In this document: in pieces, positions 5,528 to 12,046 of the stretch
Layout: each line of letters opens with the position of its first letter
How positions within the stretch are numbered: position 1 is the stretch's first letter
Position numbers and translations under genes: made by a program
Notes under the pieces: model-generated
What the model was told of the DNA's origin: nothing
The model's database searches: none
What the model saw: only the letters and a program-made list of their open reading frames with translations
Source: Actinomycetales bacterium
Lineage (GTDB): Bacteria > Actinomycetota > Actinomycetes > S36-B12
Reading direction: 5' to 3'
NCBI GenBank assembly: GCA_017849335.1
Contig: JAFIHP010000290.1
Coordinates: 1 to 12,046, forward strand
Length of the DNA stretch: 12,046 nucleotides

Positions 5528-6460
5528 TCATCGCGGCGCGCGGGCGAGCCGTTTCCGTCCGGCCGTCTTGGCGATGCGGATGAGTCGGTCGGCGGCCGGC
5601 ATCGGCGTTGCTCCCTTGGGGACCGCCACGATGATGGTGCGCGGTTCCATCGGCGGCTCCAACTGCTTGACGACGATGCCCGGGTCACCGCGGTCGACGG
5701 CCAGCAAGGGCATCACCGCCGGTCCCATCCCCGCACGAACCATTCCCTGGAGTGCGCCGTTGTCATTGGACCGGAACACGTATCGCGGCCTTACGCCGCA
5801 TGCACGCAAGCCGTTGTCGATCTGCATCTGACAGTCGCAGTCGTGCTGTCCGACCATGGGCACGCCTTCAAGTGCAGCGCTCGGAATCGATCGGCCCGGA
5901 TTCTCCTGAGCCAGGGGGCCGTCCGCCTGCAGCACGACGACGAACGGGTCGGTGCCGAGCTCGGTGAGATCGAGGCGGGCGTCGGTGATCGGGCCGGTGA
6001 GGAAGGTGACGTCGATCGCGCCGGACAGCAGGGCGTCGATCAGCACATGTTGCTCGTCCTGCTCGACCAGGCTGATCGCGAGGTCCGGCGCCGCGTGGCG
6101 GAGCGTCGCGACGATCTCGGGCAGCAGCTGGACGGAGACGCTCTGGTAGGTGCCGATCCTCAGCCGCCCCGCCGTTCCGCTGGCGAGGTCCGACAGGTCG
6201 TGCTCCGCGGCCTCGATCTGCGTGTTGATGTCCTCGGCGTAGCGGAGCAGGATCCGGCCAGCCGGCGTCAGGGTGACCGGCCGCGGACCGCCTGGCCGGT
6301 CGAACACCGCCTGGCCGACGGCACGTTCCAGGCCGGCGATCTGCTGACTGATCGCCGCCTGGGAGAACCCGAGAATGTCGGCTGCGCCGATGAACGAGCC
6401 TTCCTCGGCCACCGCGCGGAGTGCGCGGAGATGGCGCAGCTCGACGTCGTCGAACGACAT
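5528..6460 (-). CDS. LysR-family transcriptional regulator
   Basis: A 310-aa protein of normal LTTR length. The N-terminal winged helix-turn-helix (about 5-65) contains FIGAADILGFSQAAISQQIAG and LERAVGQAVFDR. The effector-binding domain (about 97-285) starts GRLRIGTYQSVSVQLLPEI and includes the typical RAGMGPAVMPLLAV near residues 242-255. The ATG at 6460 is supported by AAGGGA seven nt upstream (6473-6468 on the minus strand). Three cysteines lie close together in the effector domain (Cys208, Cys210, Cys221), which is unusual but not diagnostic. It is transcribed divergently from the 105-aa gene across a perfect 14-bp inverted repeat, the classic arrangement for a LysR regulator and its target. 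The effector is unknown. Confidence 0.93.
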   Translation of the reverse strand: MSFDDVELRHLRALRAVAEEGSFIGAADILGFSQAAISQQIAGLERAVGQAVFDRPGGPRPVTLTPAGRILLRYAEDINTQIEAAEHDLSDLASGTAGRLRIGTYQSVSVQLLPEIVATLRHAAPDLAISLVEQDEQHVLIDALLSGAIDVTFLTGPITDARLDLTELGTDPFVVVLQADGPLAQENPGRSIPSAALEGVPMVGQHDCDCQMQIDNGLRACGVRPRYVFRSNDNGALQGMVRAGMGPAVMPLLAVDRGDPGIVVKQLEPPMEPRTIIVAVPKGATPMPAADRLIRIAKTAGRKRLARAPR

Positions 6461-6483
6461 GCGGGAGTCCCTTCGTCGACATC

Positions 6484-6514
6484 ATGAATAGTGATCGACA
6501 CGATCACTATTCAT
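6484..6514. promoter_or_regulatory. Perfect inverted repeat, probable LysR operator
   Basis: ATGAATAGTGATCG (6484-6497) and CGATCACTATTCAT (6501-6514) are exact reverse complements around ACA. The repeat is 24 bp from the LysR start and 56 bp from the divergent gene's start, in the only clearly AT-rich patch of the window. It probably is the binding site through which the LysR protein controls itself and its neighbour. The symmetry is seen; the binding is inferred from layout. Confidence 0.75.
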
Positions 6515-6524
6515 CGCTTTTCTT

Positions 6525-6530
6525 TATGTT
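6525..6530 (+). promoter_or_regulatory. Candidate -10 element of the 105-aa gene
   Basis: TATGTT fits the TANNNT -10 pattern in an AT-rich stretch (6508-6531). The -35 position at 17 bp spacing falls inside the right arm of the inverted repeat and is a poor match (GATCAC), which would suit an activator-dependent promoter. Confidence 0.4.
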
Positions 6531-6569
6531 AACGCACCCGTACCGTTGTCACTGCGAAGGGAGAACGAC

Positions 6570-6887
6570 ATGCTTACCCGGCAGAGTCTCGAATGCGGTT
6601 CCGATGGTGCGTCGACCGTGGTGATGGACCCCGCGACGATGCGGGCGCGACTGGCATCAGTCGCCGAGAGCATCGAGCGGGGCGGGGTGGACTCGGACCC
6701 GGTTTCGGTGCTGCTCGTCGCCCACGCAGCCCGTGACCTCGACGTGAGCCCCGTCCTGGTGTCTGTGCTGGCGGACGAGGCGGCTCCCGCCGTGGCCCGC
6801 GAGCGCGCGTTCGGCCGTGTGAGCGCGGCGATGGAGTCCCGGCTCGACGCGATCCACTCGACCGCGATGCTGCCCTCGACCTGCTAG
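6570..6887 (+). CDS. 105-aa protein of unknown function, divergent from LysR
   Basis: I do not recognise this protein. It is a small, acidic, probably alpha-helical cytosolic protein: RARLASVAESIERGG, then VLLVAHAARDLDVSPVLVSVLADE, then ARERAFGRVSAAMESRLDAI. There is no signal peptide, membrane segment or metal motif, and one Cys near each end. The ATG at 6570 has AAGGGAG at 6557-6563, spacing 6; an in-frame TTG at 6546 lies upstream of that site and is unlikely. The gene faces away from the LysR gene with a shared operator, so it is a likely regulatory target, and it ends before a strong hairpin terminator. Good start signals and the regulated promoter support it being real. Confidence 0.7.
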   Translation: MLTRQSLECGSDGASTVVMDPATMRARLASVAESIERGGVDSDPVSVLLVAHAARDLDVSPVLVSVLADEAAPAVARERAFGRVSAAMESRLDAIHSTAMLPSTC

Positions 6888-6916
6888 TCCCTGACCCCGG
6901 GCTCACAGGCCGGTTC

Positions 6917-6974
6917 TCCGGACATGCAGATCCCCGTGGCCACGACCGTGGCCACGGGGATCTGCATGTCCGGA
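6917..6974. terminator. Very long perfect hairpin, bidirectional terminator between convergent genes
   Basis: Positions 6917-6944 and 6947-6974 are exact reverse complements (28-bp arms, AC centre, effectively a GACC tetraloop). The left arm begins TCCGGACATGCAG and ends GTGGCCACG. It fills the gap between the stop of the 105-aa gene (6887) and the stop of the LigA-like gene (6980). There is no T-tract on either side, as is common for GC-rich actinobacterial terminators, and the symmetry would serve both strands. Confidence 0.8.
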
Positions 6975-6979
6975 CGCGG

Positions 6980-7423
6980 CTAGGCCGCCTTGGCGCCTCC
7001 GACGCGCCCCGCCAGGTTCAGGACCGCGACGCCGATGAGGACGAACACGATCCCGATACCGATCGCCATGAACGCGACACCGAACGCCACCACGGACGTG
7101 TAGAGCGAGGCCTGGAGGAATGAGGCGGTCATCGCCGTCTCGCGCAGCGGGTCGTCACGATCGAGCGCGGCGTAGGTCTTCCCGCCGGGCGCCTCGAGCG
7201 CATGGTGATTGATGATGCTCGCCTGGCAGTACGCGGCGAATGGGCCGCTGACGGGTTGGCCGGCGAGGCAGCTCGCGTCATCCGAGACCGTGATCCGTTG
7301 GTCGGACAGCGTGCTGCTCACATTGGCGTAGGTCAGTGCGCCGGCGACGATCATGATCACGCCGACGACCATGGTGACGATGCTGATCCACTTGGCAGTA
7401 CCAGAACCGCGGCTGCTGGACAT
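6980..7423 (-). CDS. Small membrane protein of the 'LigA-like' actinobacterial family
   Basis: A 147-aa protein with two hydrophobic regions. The first is WISIVTMVVGVIMIVAGALTY (10-30). The second is a long C-terminal stretch ending FMAIGIGIVFVLIGVAVLNLAG. Between them is a conserved extracytoplasmic-looking segment with ITVSDDASCLAGQPV, YCQASIINHHALEA, GGKTYAAL and DPLRETAMTASFLQASL. Two Cys residues lie in this loop. Close relatives in actinomycetes are often labelled 'aromatic ring-opening dioxygenase LigA'. Nothing here resembles a dioxygenase, and I regard that label as an error of propagation. The start at 7423 is set by AGGAGGAG just upstream (7436-7429); the frame is open further up, but that part is not protein-like. 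Function unknown. Confidence 0.8.
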   Translation of the reverse strand: MSSSRGSGTAKWISIVTMVVGVIMIVAGALTYANVSSTLSDQRITVSDDASCLAGQPVSGPFAAYCQASIINHHALEAPGGKTYAALDRDDPLRETAMTASFLQASLYTSVVAFGVAFMAIGIGIVFVLIGVAVLNLAGRVGGAKAA

Positions 7424-7428
7424 CTGCA

Positions 7429-7436
7429 CTCCTCCT
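7429..7436 (-). promoter_or_regulatory. Ribosome binding site deciding the LigA-like start
   Basis: AGGAGGAG on the minus strand ends 5 nt before the ATG at 7423. This selects that start over the in-frame ATG about 100 nt upstream. Confidence 0.8.
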
Positions 7437-7437
7437 C

Positions 7438-7452
7438 GGCCAACCGTTGGCC
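7438..7452. repeat. Short perfect palindrome in the LigA-like gene leader
   Basis: GGCCAAC (7438-7444) and GTTGGCC (7446-7452) are inverted around one C, immediately upstream of the Shine-Dalgarno sequence. It could be an operator or a small leader hairpin; it may also be chance. Confidence 0.3.
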
Positions 7453-7471
7453 TCTGCGGGAACCACGATTC

Positions 7472-7501
7472 CGGATAGGCGCCCGGTTGCCAAGCAGCCA
7501 A
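7472..7501 (-). promoter_or_regulatory. Weak candidate promoter of the LigA-like gene
   Basis: On the minus strand TTGGCT (7501-7496) and TATCCG (7477-7472) are 18 bp apart, about 50 nt upstream of the start. Both hexamers are imperfect, so this is a tentative call. Confidence 0.25.
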
Positions 7502-7518
7502 GGTCCTGCGTGTTGGGC

Positions 7519-7537
7519 CCAAAGACCGTGAACGGTC
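7519..7537 (-). terminator. Possible weak terminator after the pyruvate carboxylase operon
   Basis: On the minus strand, a few nt after the stop at 7544, GACCG-TTCA-CGGTC forms a 5-6 bp hairpin at 7537-7524. It is followed directly by TTT. It is short, so termination here would be partial at best. Confidence 0.35.
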
Positions 7538-7543
7538 GGACCG

Positions 7544-8035
7544 TCAGGACCTCGGCATCGCGGACATCGCCCGAAGAGCCGCGATGCACCACGCGTGGTC
7601 CTCCACCTGCGGCAGGCCGGACACGTACAGCCCTCCGACGACCCCCACGCCGGCCACGACCACCGGCACGCCGCCGCCGTGCGCTGCGTACTCCGGTTCG
7701 GTCAGGCCCGTAGCTGCGGCGAACGTGGTTCCCCGCTCCTCGTACGACACCCGCACGGCCAGGCTCGACCGCTCGAAGCGCCGGACGACGCGTCGCTTGC
7801 CCGCGACCCAGTGGTCGGAGTCCGGGAGCGAGCCCGGCAGGGCGGCTCGGGAGGCAAGCCGCTCGCCGTGGTCGACCTCGACGACGATCGGCGCGCCGTC
7901 GTCGAGGGCTCGGGCGACCAGGCCGCGGCCGAGCTGGACAGCGGCCGCCAGGTCGAACGCGGCGAGCACGACCGACGCCGCTTCGTCGGCGAGCGCGGCC
8001 GACGTGAGCCCACCTGTCGTCACGGGAACCGTCAC
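7544..8035 (-). CDS. UPF0303 / haem-degrading-domain (PF03928-like) protein
   Basis: A 163-aa soluble protein matching the UPF0303 family in length and motifs: FDLAAAVQLGRGLVARALDDG, then PIVVEVDHGERL, DHWVAGKRRVVRRFERSS, GTTFAAATGLTEPEYAAHGG, PVVVAGVGVVGGLYVSGLP and QVEDHAWCIAALRAM. The family carries the GlcG/HbpS-type fold often labelled 'haem-degrading'; its true role in bacteria is not settled. The start is taken as GTG at 8035, two nt after the pyruvate carboxylase TGA, with no ribosome-binding site of its own, so translation is probably coupled. A second in-frame GTG follows 12 nt later. The same frame runs open far into the carboxylase gene, but that part is not family sequence. Confidence 0.82.
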   Translation of the reverse strand: MTVPVTTGGLTSAALADEAASVVLAAFDLAAAVQLGRGLVARALDDGAPIVVEVDHGERLASRAALPGSLPDSDHWVAGKRRVVRRFERSSLAVRVSYEERGTTFAAATGLTEPEYAAHGGGVPVVVAGVGVVGGLYVSGLPQVEDHAWCIAALRAMSAMPRS

Positions 8036-8037
8036 GG

Positions 8038-11000
8038 TCAGGCGGGCGGCGCGGGGGAGAGGACGACGACGAGGTCGCCCGTCTCGACCTGGGCCTTGTC
8101 CTGCACGTGAACCGCCTCGACGGTGCCGGCGGTTCCGGCGGTGACCGCGGACTCCATCTTCATCGCCTCGATCACCGCGACCTTCTGTCCGGGCTGCACC
8201 TGGTCGCCGACCTTCACCAAGATCGTGATGACTCCGGGCACGGACGCGCCCAGGTGAGCGGGGTTTCCCGGCTCGGCCTTGGGGCGCGCGTTCACCGACT
8301 TCGGTGCGCGCTCGTCCACGACGCGCAGGGCGACCGGCTGCCCGTTGGCCCGCAGGTGGACACTGCGGCGCCCCGTGGCGTCGACGTCGCCGATGGCGTC
8401 CAGCTCGACGAACATCTGCTGACCCGGTGCCACATCGATGACCTCGGTGACTCCGGGCTCCAGGCCGTAGAGATAGGCGTGCGTGGGCAGAACCGACACG
8501 TCGCCGTACGTGGCGCGCGCGGCGTCGAACGCCTTCGCCTCGGCGGGCAGCATCAGGCGGGTGAGAGCCGCTCGGCGCTGCGCGGGATCCCCGAGGGCCG
8601 CCCGATCCGCGGGGTTGATGACCGGGGCGGACAACGGCGGCTTGCCCGCGAGGACCTGATCCGTGAACGGCTGCAGGAACCCGCCCTCCGGTACGCCAAG
8701 CTGGCCCTGGAGGAACGCGATCACCGAGGCGGGCAGGTCGTGGCGCGCGGGGTCGGCCAGCAGGTCGGCGCTGGTGACGCCCGCGGCCACCATCCACACC
8801 GCCAGGTCGCCGACGACCTTGCTGCTCGGGGTGACCTTGACGGGCCGGCCCAGAAGCACGTTGGCCTCGTGGTACGCGTCCAGCACGTCGGCGAACCGGT
8901 CGCCGACGCCGAGGGCGTCGGCCTGGGCACGCAGGTTGGACAGCTGGCCGCCGGGGACCTCGTAGCGGTACACCCCGGTTGCTGGTGAGCGCTGGCCCGC
9001 CTCGAACGGCGAGTACAGGTCGCGTACGGCGTTCCAGTACGGCTCCAGCGCCGCAGCGTCCGCGAGGTCAAGGCCACCAGCGGCGGACGGGTCGCGGTCG
9101 GCGTGCGCGAGCGCCGCGAGCAGCGCGCCGAGGCTGGGCTGGCTCCCGCCCGAGGACAGCGGTGCGCTCGCGCAGTCCACGCCGTCGACACCGGCCGCGA
9201 TGGCAGCCAGGTAGGTGGCCAGCTGGCCGCCGGCGGTGTCATGCGTGTGGAGTCGGACAGGGACATCGAACCGGTCGCGCAGAGCCGGGACCAGTCTGCT
9301 CGCGGCCGGCGGCCGCAGGAGGCCGGCCATGTCCTTGATGACCAGGCCGTGGACTCCGGCGTCGACGAACTGCTCGGCCACCCGCAGGTAGTAGTCCAGC
9401 GTGTAGGTCGTCTCGTGCGGGTCGACCAGGTCGCCGGTGTAGCAGATGGCTCCCTCGGCGAATCCGCCGTGCTCGCGGACCGCGTCGATGACGGGGCGGG
9501 TGCGCTCGACGGAGTTCAGCGCGTCGAACACGCGGAAGACGTCCATACCGGCCGCGCGCGCCTCGCCGACGAACGCCGTGACGACGTCGTCGGGGTAGGG
9601 CGCGTAGCCGAGGGCGTTGCGCCCGCGGATGAGCATCTGGGTGAGAACGCCCGGGGCTGCGGCACGCAGCTGCTCGAGCCGGGTCCACGGGTCGTCGCCG
9701 AGGAATCGCAGTGCCGCATCGAAGGTCGCTCCGCCCCAGCACTCCAGGCTGAACAGGCCGGGGAGCAGGTTCGCCTGCGCCGCAGCACCGGCGACGAGGT
9801 CCCGGCTGCGCAGCCGCGTCGCGAGGAGGGACTGGTGCGCATCGCGCAGCGTCGTGTCGGTCACGGCGACGTGGTCCAGCCCGCGCAGCCATGCGGCGAG
9901 CGCGTGCGGCCCCGACTGGTCGAGGACCGACTTGGCGGTCACGTTCGGCGAGGACGACGCGACCTGGTCGGGGGGCAGGAGCTCGGCGGGGTCGCGTACG
10001 GTCACGCGGGACTCGCCGTACGGCCGGTTCACGGTGACTTCCGACAGCCGCAGGAGGAGTCCCGAGCCCGGCCCGACCGTGCTGGCCGGGTGGGAGGTCA
10101 TCAGCGACGGGTGCTCGTCGAGGAACGCGGTGGTCAGCCGACCGTCGAGGAAGTCCGGGTCGGCCAGCAGCGCGCGCAGGAACCCGACGTTGGTGGAGAC
10201 GCCGCGGACCGAGAACTCCGACAGTGCCCGACGTGCCGCGCTCGCGTAGTCCGCGCCGCTCGCCGTGAGCTTCACGAGAAGCGAGTCGTAGAACGGTGTC
10301 ACGTCCGCACCGGCGTAGGTGGCCCCGTCGAGCCGCACGCCCGGCCCGCCGGGCGAGCGGTAGACGACGATGGTCCCGGTGGAGGGTCGGAAGTCGTCGG
10401 CCGGGTCCTCGGTCGTCAGCCGGCACTGGATCGCGCTGCGCTGGACGCGGATCCCGTCCTGGGCGACGCCCAGGTCCGGCAGCGACTCGCCGCGCGCGAT
10501 GCGCAGCTGGGACAGGACGAGATCGACCCCCGTGACTTCCTCGGTCACGGTGTGCTCGACCTGGATGCGCGGGTTCATCTCGATGAACGAGTACCCGAAC
10601 CCATCGACGTGGGCGGCTGCACGGGCCTGCGGGTCGTCCCAGACGAGGAACTCCACGGTGCCTGCCGAGGTGTAGTCGACCTCGCGCGCGAAGGCGACCG
10701 CGTCGGAGCACAGGCGCTCGACGAGCGCTCGGGGGAGTCCGGGAGCGGGCGCGATCTCGACGACCTTCTGGTGGCGGCGCTGCACCGAGCAGTCACGCTC
10801 GTACAGGTGGACGACGTTGCCCACCGCGTCGGCGAGGACCTGGACCTCGACGTGACGCGGCCGTACGACCGCCTGCTCGACGAACAGGGTGTCGTCGCCG
10901 AAGGCCGCGGCGGCCTCACGTCGCGCGACGTCGAAGACGCGCGCGACCTCGTCGGCGTCGTCCACGCGCCGAAGGCCACGACCTCCGCCACCGGCCGAGG

Positions 11001-11472
11001 CCTTGACGAAGACCGGGTAGCCGATGCGGTCCGCCTCGGCGAGAGCCTCGGCGACTGACGCGACGGGGTCCGAGGCCCCGAGCACCGGCACGCCGGCACG
11101 CTGCGCGGACTCGCGTCCGCGGACCTTGTCCCCGGCCAGGAGCAGCGTCGCCGGGGTGGGGCCGACCCAGGTCAGCCCCGCGTCGATGACCGCCTGGGCG
11201 AACACGGCGGACTCGGACAAGAACCCGTAACCCGGGTACACGGCATCCGCGCCCGACTCGCGCGCGACGTCGATGATCGCGGGGATGTCGAGGTACGTCC
11301 GGACCGGGTGGCCCGCCTCGCCGAGCTGGTAGGCCTCGTCGGCGATCAGGCGGTGGAGCGCACTGCGGTCCTCGGCGCTGTAGACGGCGACGGAGGTGAT
11401 ACCGAGTTCTCGCGCCGCGCGAGCGGCCCGGATTGCGATCTCCCCACGGTTGGCGATGAGCAGCTTGCGCAT
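8038..11472 (-). CDS. pyc: Pyruvate carboxylase
   Basis: A full-length 1144-aa single-chain biotin enzyme making oxaloacetate from pyruvate, bicarbonate and ATP (anaplerosis). The biotin carboxylase domain (1-455) starts RKLLIANRGEIAIRAARAA and has the ATP-grasp loop KASAGGGGRGL (157-167) and FIEMNPRIQVEHT (296-308). The carboxyltransferase domain (about 530-1000) has TDTTLRDAHQSLLATR (538-553), the carbamylated-lysine motif VIKDMAGL (Lys713), and metal ligands in LHTHDTAGG (His742, His744). The biotinyl domain (about 1070-1140) carries EAMKME with Lys1105 as the biotin site. All key residues are present. Compared with the usual EFLV-x7-FIEMNPR, there is an insert of about 11 residues (WDDPQARAAAHVDGFGYS, 278-295). 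The ATG at 11472 follows GAGGT with spacing 5. The UPF0303 gene follows after 2 nt. Confidence 0.97.
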   Translation of the reverse strand: MRKLLIANRGEIAIRAARAARELGITSVAVYSAEDRSALHRLIADEAYQLGEAGHPVRTYLDIPAIIDVARESGADAVYPGYGFLSESAVFAQAVIDAGLTWVGPTPATLLLAGDKVRGRESAQRAGVPVLGASDPVASVAEALAEADRIGYPVFVKASAGGGGRGLRRVDDADEVARVFDVARREAAAAFGDDTLFVEQAVVRPRHVEVQVLADAVGNVVHLYERDCSVQRRHQKVVEIAPAPGLPRALVERLCSDAVAFAREVDYTSAGTVEFLVWDDPQARAAAHVDGFGYSFIEMNPRIQVEHTVTEEVTGVDLVLSQLRIARGESLPDLGVAQDGIRVQRSAIQCRLTTEDPADDFRPSTGTIVVYRSPGGPGVRLDGATYAGADVTPFYDSLLVKLTASGADYASAARRALSEFSVRGVSTNVGFLRALLADPDFLDGRLTTAFLDEHPSLMTSHPASTVGPGSGLLLRLSEVTVNRPYGESRVTVRDPAELLPPDQVASSSPNVTAKSVLDQSGPHALAAWLRGLDHVAVTDTTLRDAHQSLLATRLRSRDLVAGAAAQANLLPGLFSLECWGGATFDAALRFLGDDPWTRLEQLRAAAPGVLTQMLIRGRNALGYAPYPDDVVTAFVGEARAAGMDVFRVFDALNSVERTRPVIDAVREHGGFAEGAICYTGDLVDPHETTYTLDYYLRVAEQFVDAGVHGLVIKDMAGLLRPPAASRLVPALRDRFDVPVRLHTHDTAGGQLATYLAAIAAGVDGVDCASAPLSSGGSQPSLGALLAALAHADRDPSAAGGLDLADAAALEPYWNAVRDLYSPFEAGQRSPATGVYRYEVPGGQLSNLRAQADALGVGDRFADVLDAYHEANVLLGRPVKVTPSSKVVGDLAVWMVAAGVTSADLLADPARHDLPASVIAFLQGQLGVPEGGFLQPFTDQVLAGKPPLSAPVINPADRAALGDPAQRRAALTRLMLPAEAKAFDAARATYGDVSVLPTHAYLYGLEPGVTEVIDVAPGQQMFVELDAIGDVDATGRRSVHLRANGQPVALRVVDERAPKSVNARPKAEPGNPAHLGASVPGVITILVKVGDQVQPGQKVAVIEAMKMESAVTAGTAGTVEAVHVQDKAQVETGDLVVVLSPAPPA

Positions 11473-11664
11473 GTTCTACCTCGGCATCCTCGGCACGGTT
11501 CACGGTCGGGGTCCGTCGATCCTAGGGCCGACGGCAGGCGGCGCTGTCCGGGCGTTCCGCCCTGCGGGCTGGCGGTCGGCGCCAGGCCGTGCGAACGTCG
11601 ACTGGCTACGCTCGGCGAGGGCTGGTCCGGCTCACCCGACGACGTGCTGCGCGAGAGGGTCCTG
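11473..11664. other. Divergent promoter region between pyc and the membrane sensor gene
   Basis: This 192-bp gap holds both promoters. For pyc, TAGGAT on the minus strand (11524-11519) is a reasonable -10. It would give a leader of about 40 nt before the GAGGT site at 11482-11478. For the forward gene, TACGCT (11607-11612) is a -10 candidate with a leader of about 46 nt. No clear -35 boxes and no strong operator are seen. Short open frames here look non-coding. Confidence 0.4.
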
Positions 11665-12046
11665 ATGCGACGACCGAGGCCAGAGGTCCGGCGAAGGTCG
11701 GCACTGGTCGCACTCGCCTGCGTCGTCGCCTTCCTCCTCGTCGTGTTGGCCCCGCCGGCCGTGGGCACGCTGGTGTCCGAGCGTCTGCACGGCGTGACGC
11801 TCGGAGTGATGATCGCGATAGTCGTCGCCGTGGCTGTCCGGCTCGGCGGTCGTGCGCGCGACGTCCTGGCACTCGCGGTCGTCGCCGGAGTCGCGCTGGC
11901 CGCCCGTCTCCAGCTGGGCGCCCCGCCCGTCGTGGTCCTCACCCTTGGGGGGCTGAGCGGCGCCGAGGCGTGGGTGCTCGCGTGGCAGCTGAGCCGTACC
12001 GGTGCGTGGCGCCTTCGTGACGCCGCGGACCTGCTGCGGTACGTCG
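11665..12046 (+). CDS. MASE1-like membrane protein, N-terminal part (runs off the window)
   Basis: The frame is open from the ATG at 11665 to the window edge (127 codons) and has no stop. GAGAGGG lies 5 nt upstream of the ATG. The start is basic (MRRPRPEVRRRS), followed by about four hydrophobic segments: ALVALACVVAFLLVVLAPP, LGVMIAIVVAVAV, DVLALAVVAGVALAA and PPVVVLTLGGLSGAEAWVLA. The stretch AEAWVLAWQLSR followed by WRLRDAADLLRYV resembles the MASE1 integral membrane sensory domain, where a similar 'RLRDVLRFL' segment recurs. MASE1 proteins usually continue into GGDEF, EAL, PAS or histidine kinase output domains, which would lie beyond the edge. The assignment is tentative. Confidence 0.65.
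   Translation, partial: MRRPRPEVRRRSALVALACVVAFLLVVLAPPAVGTLVSERLHGVTLGVMIAIVVAVAVRLGGRARDVLALAVVAGVALAARLQLGAPPVVVLTLGGLSGAEAWVLAWQLSRTGAWRLRDAADLLRYV

Noticed and set aside
6917..6974. Insertion-sequence end, attachment site or CRISPR-like repeat
   Set aside because: There is a single hairpin only, with no transposase, no second copy in the window and no target duplication. Placement between convergent stops fits a terminator.
7424..7522. N-terminal extension of the LigA-like protein
   Set aside because: The strong AGGAGGAG site supports the ATG at 7423, and the family begins at about that point.
8036..8797. Upstream extension of the UPF0303 frame into pyc (up to 417 residues)
   Set aside because: The extension is Arg/Gly/Pro-rich shadow sequence antiphase to the strongly conserved carboxylase. 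Family similarity begins only near the GTG at 8035.
9103..11058. Long 651-residue open frame on the plus strand opposite pyc
   Set aside because: It is the antisense shadow of a gene with strong GC codon bias; it shows no recognisable motifs, and pyc is unambiguous.
11346..11942. Minus-strand open frame across the pyc start and the membrane gene
   Set aside because: It crosses the promoter region and both confident starts, and its Thr/Arg/Ser-rich composition is typical of shadow frames.

Overview
The window is GC-rich DNA with strong third-position G/C bias, GTG starts, short or missing 5' leaders and several tightly packed genes. The gene content fits an actinomycete: a single-chain pyruvate carboxylase, a small 'LigA-like' membrane protein, an Rpf-type secreted cell-wall hydrolase and a MASE1-like sensor. 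I favour Micrococcales, perhaps a Cellulomonas relative, but the sequence alone does not prove this. I see no tRNA, rRNA, CRISPR array, transposase or integrase.

Layout. Positions 116-2888 (+) form a likely operon. It starts with a glycosyltransferase fused to a DUF579 (glucuronoxylan 4-O-methyltransferase-like) methyltransferase. A small tail-anchored membrane protein follows, then a protein carrying the fingerprints of the LCIB-type beta-carbonic anhydrases. Convergent to these, only 5 nt away, is a multi-pass membrane diguanylate cyclase (2894-4318, -). A 495-bp region follows, holding a Crp/GlxR-like palindrome, an 11-bp-period direct repeat and two strong potential RNA hairpins. It leads into a secreted transglycosylase-like protein (4814-5497, +). 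A LysR regulator (5528-6460, -) diverges from a 105-aa protein of unknown function (6570-6887, +) across a perfect 14-bp inverted repeat. A very long perfect hairpin (6917-6974) separates that protein from a LigA-like small membrane protein (6980-7423, -). Then come a UPF0303/haem-degrading-domain protein (7544-8035, -) and, directly upstream of it in the same transcription unit, pyruvate carboxylase (8038-11472, -). The right edge holds the start of a divergent MASE1-like membrane protein (11665 to the edge, +).

How the genes relate. The window mixes housekeeping anaplerosis (pyruvate carboxylase) with surface and signalling functions: glycan synthesis or decoration, peptidoglycan cleavage, c-di-GMP synthesis, and a probable second membrane sensor. 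The carbonic-anhydrase-like protein and pyruvate carboxylase both concern bicarbonate, but they lie in separate units about 5 kb apart and any functional link is speculation.

Most notable are the bacterial glycosyltransferase-DUF579 fusion, the LCIB-type carbonic anhydrase candidate, and a G-only anomaly (1634-1660) inside the DUF579 core motif. The anomaly could be either an eroded active site or a base-calling artefact.
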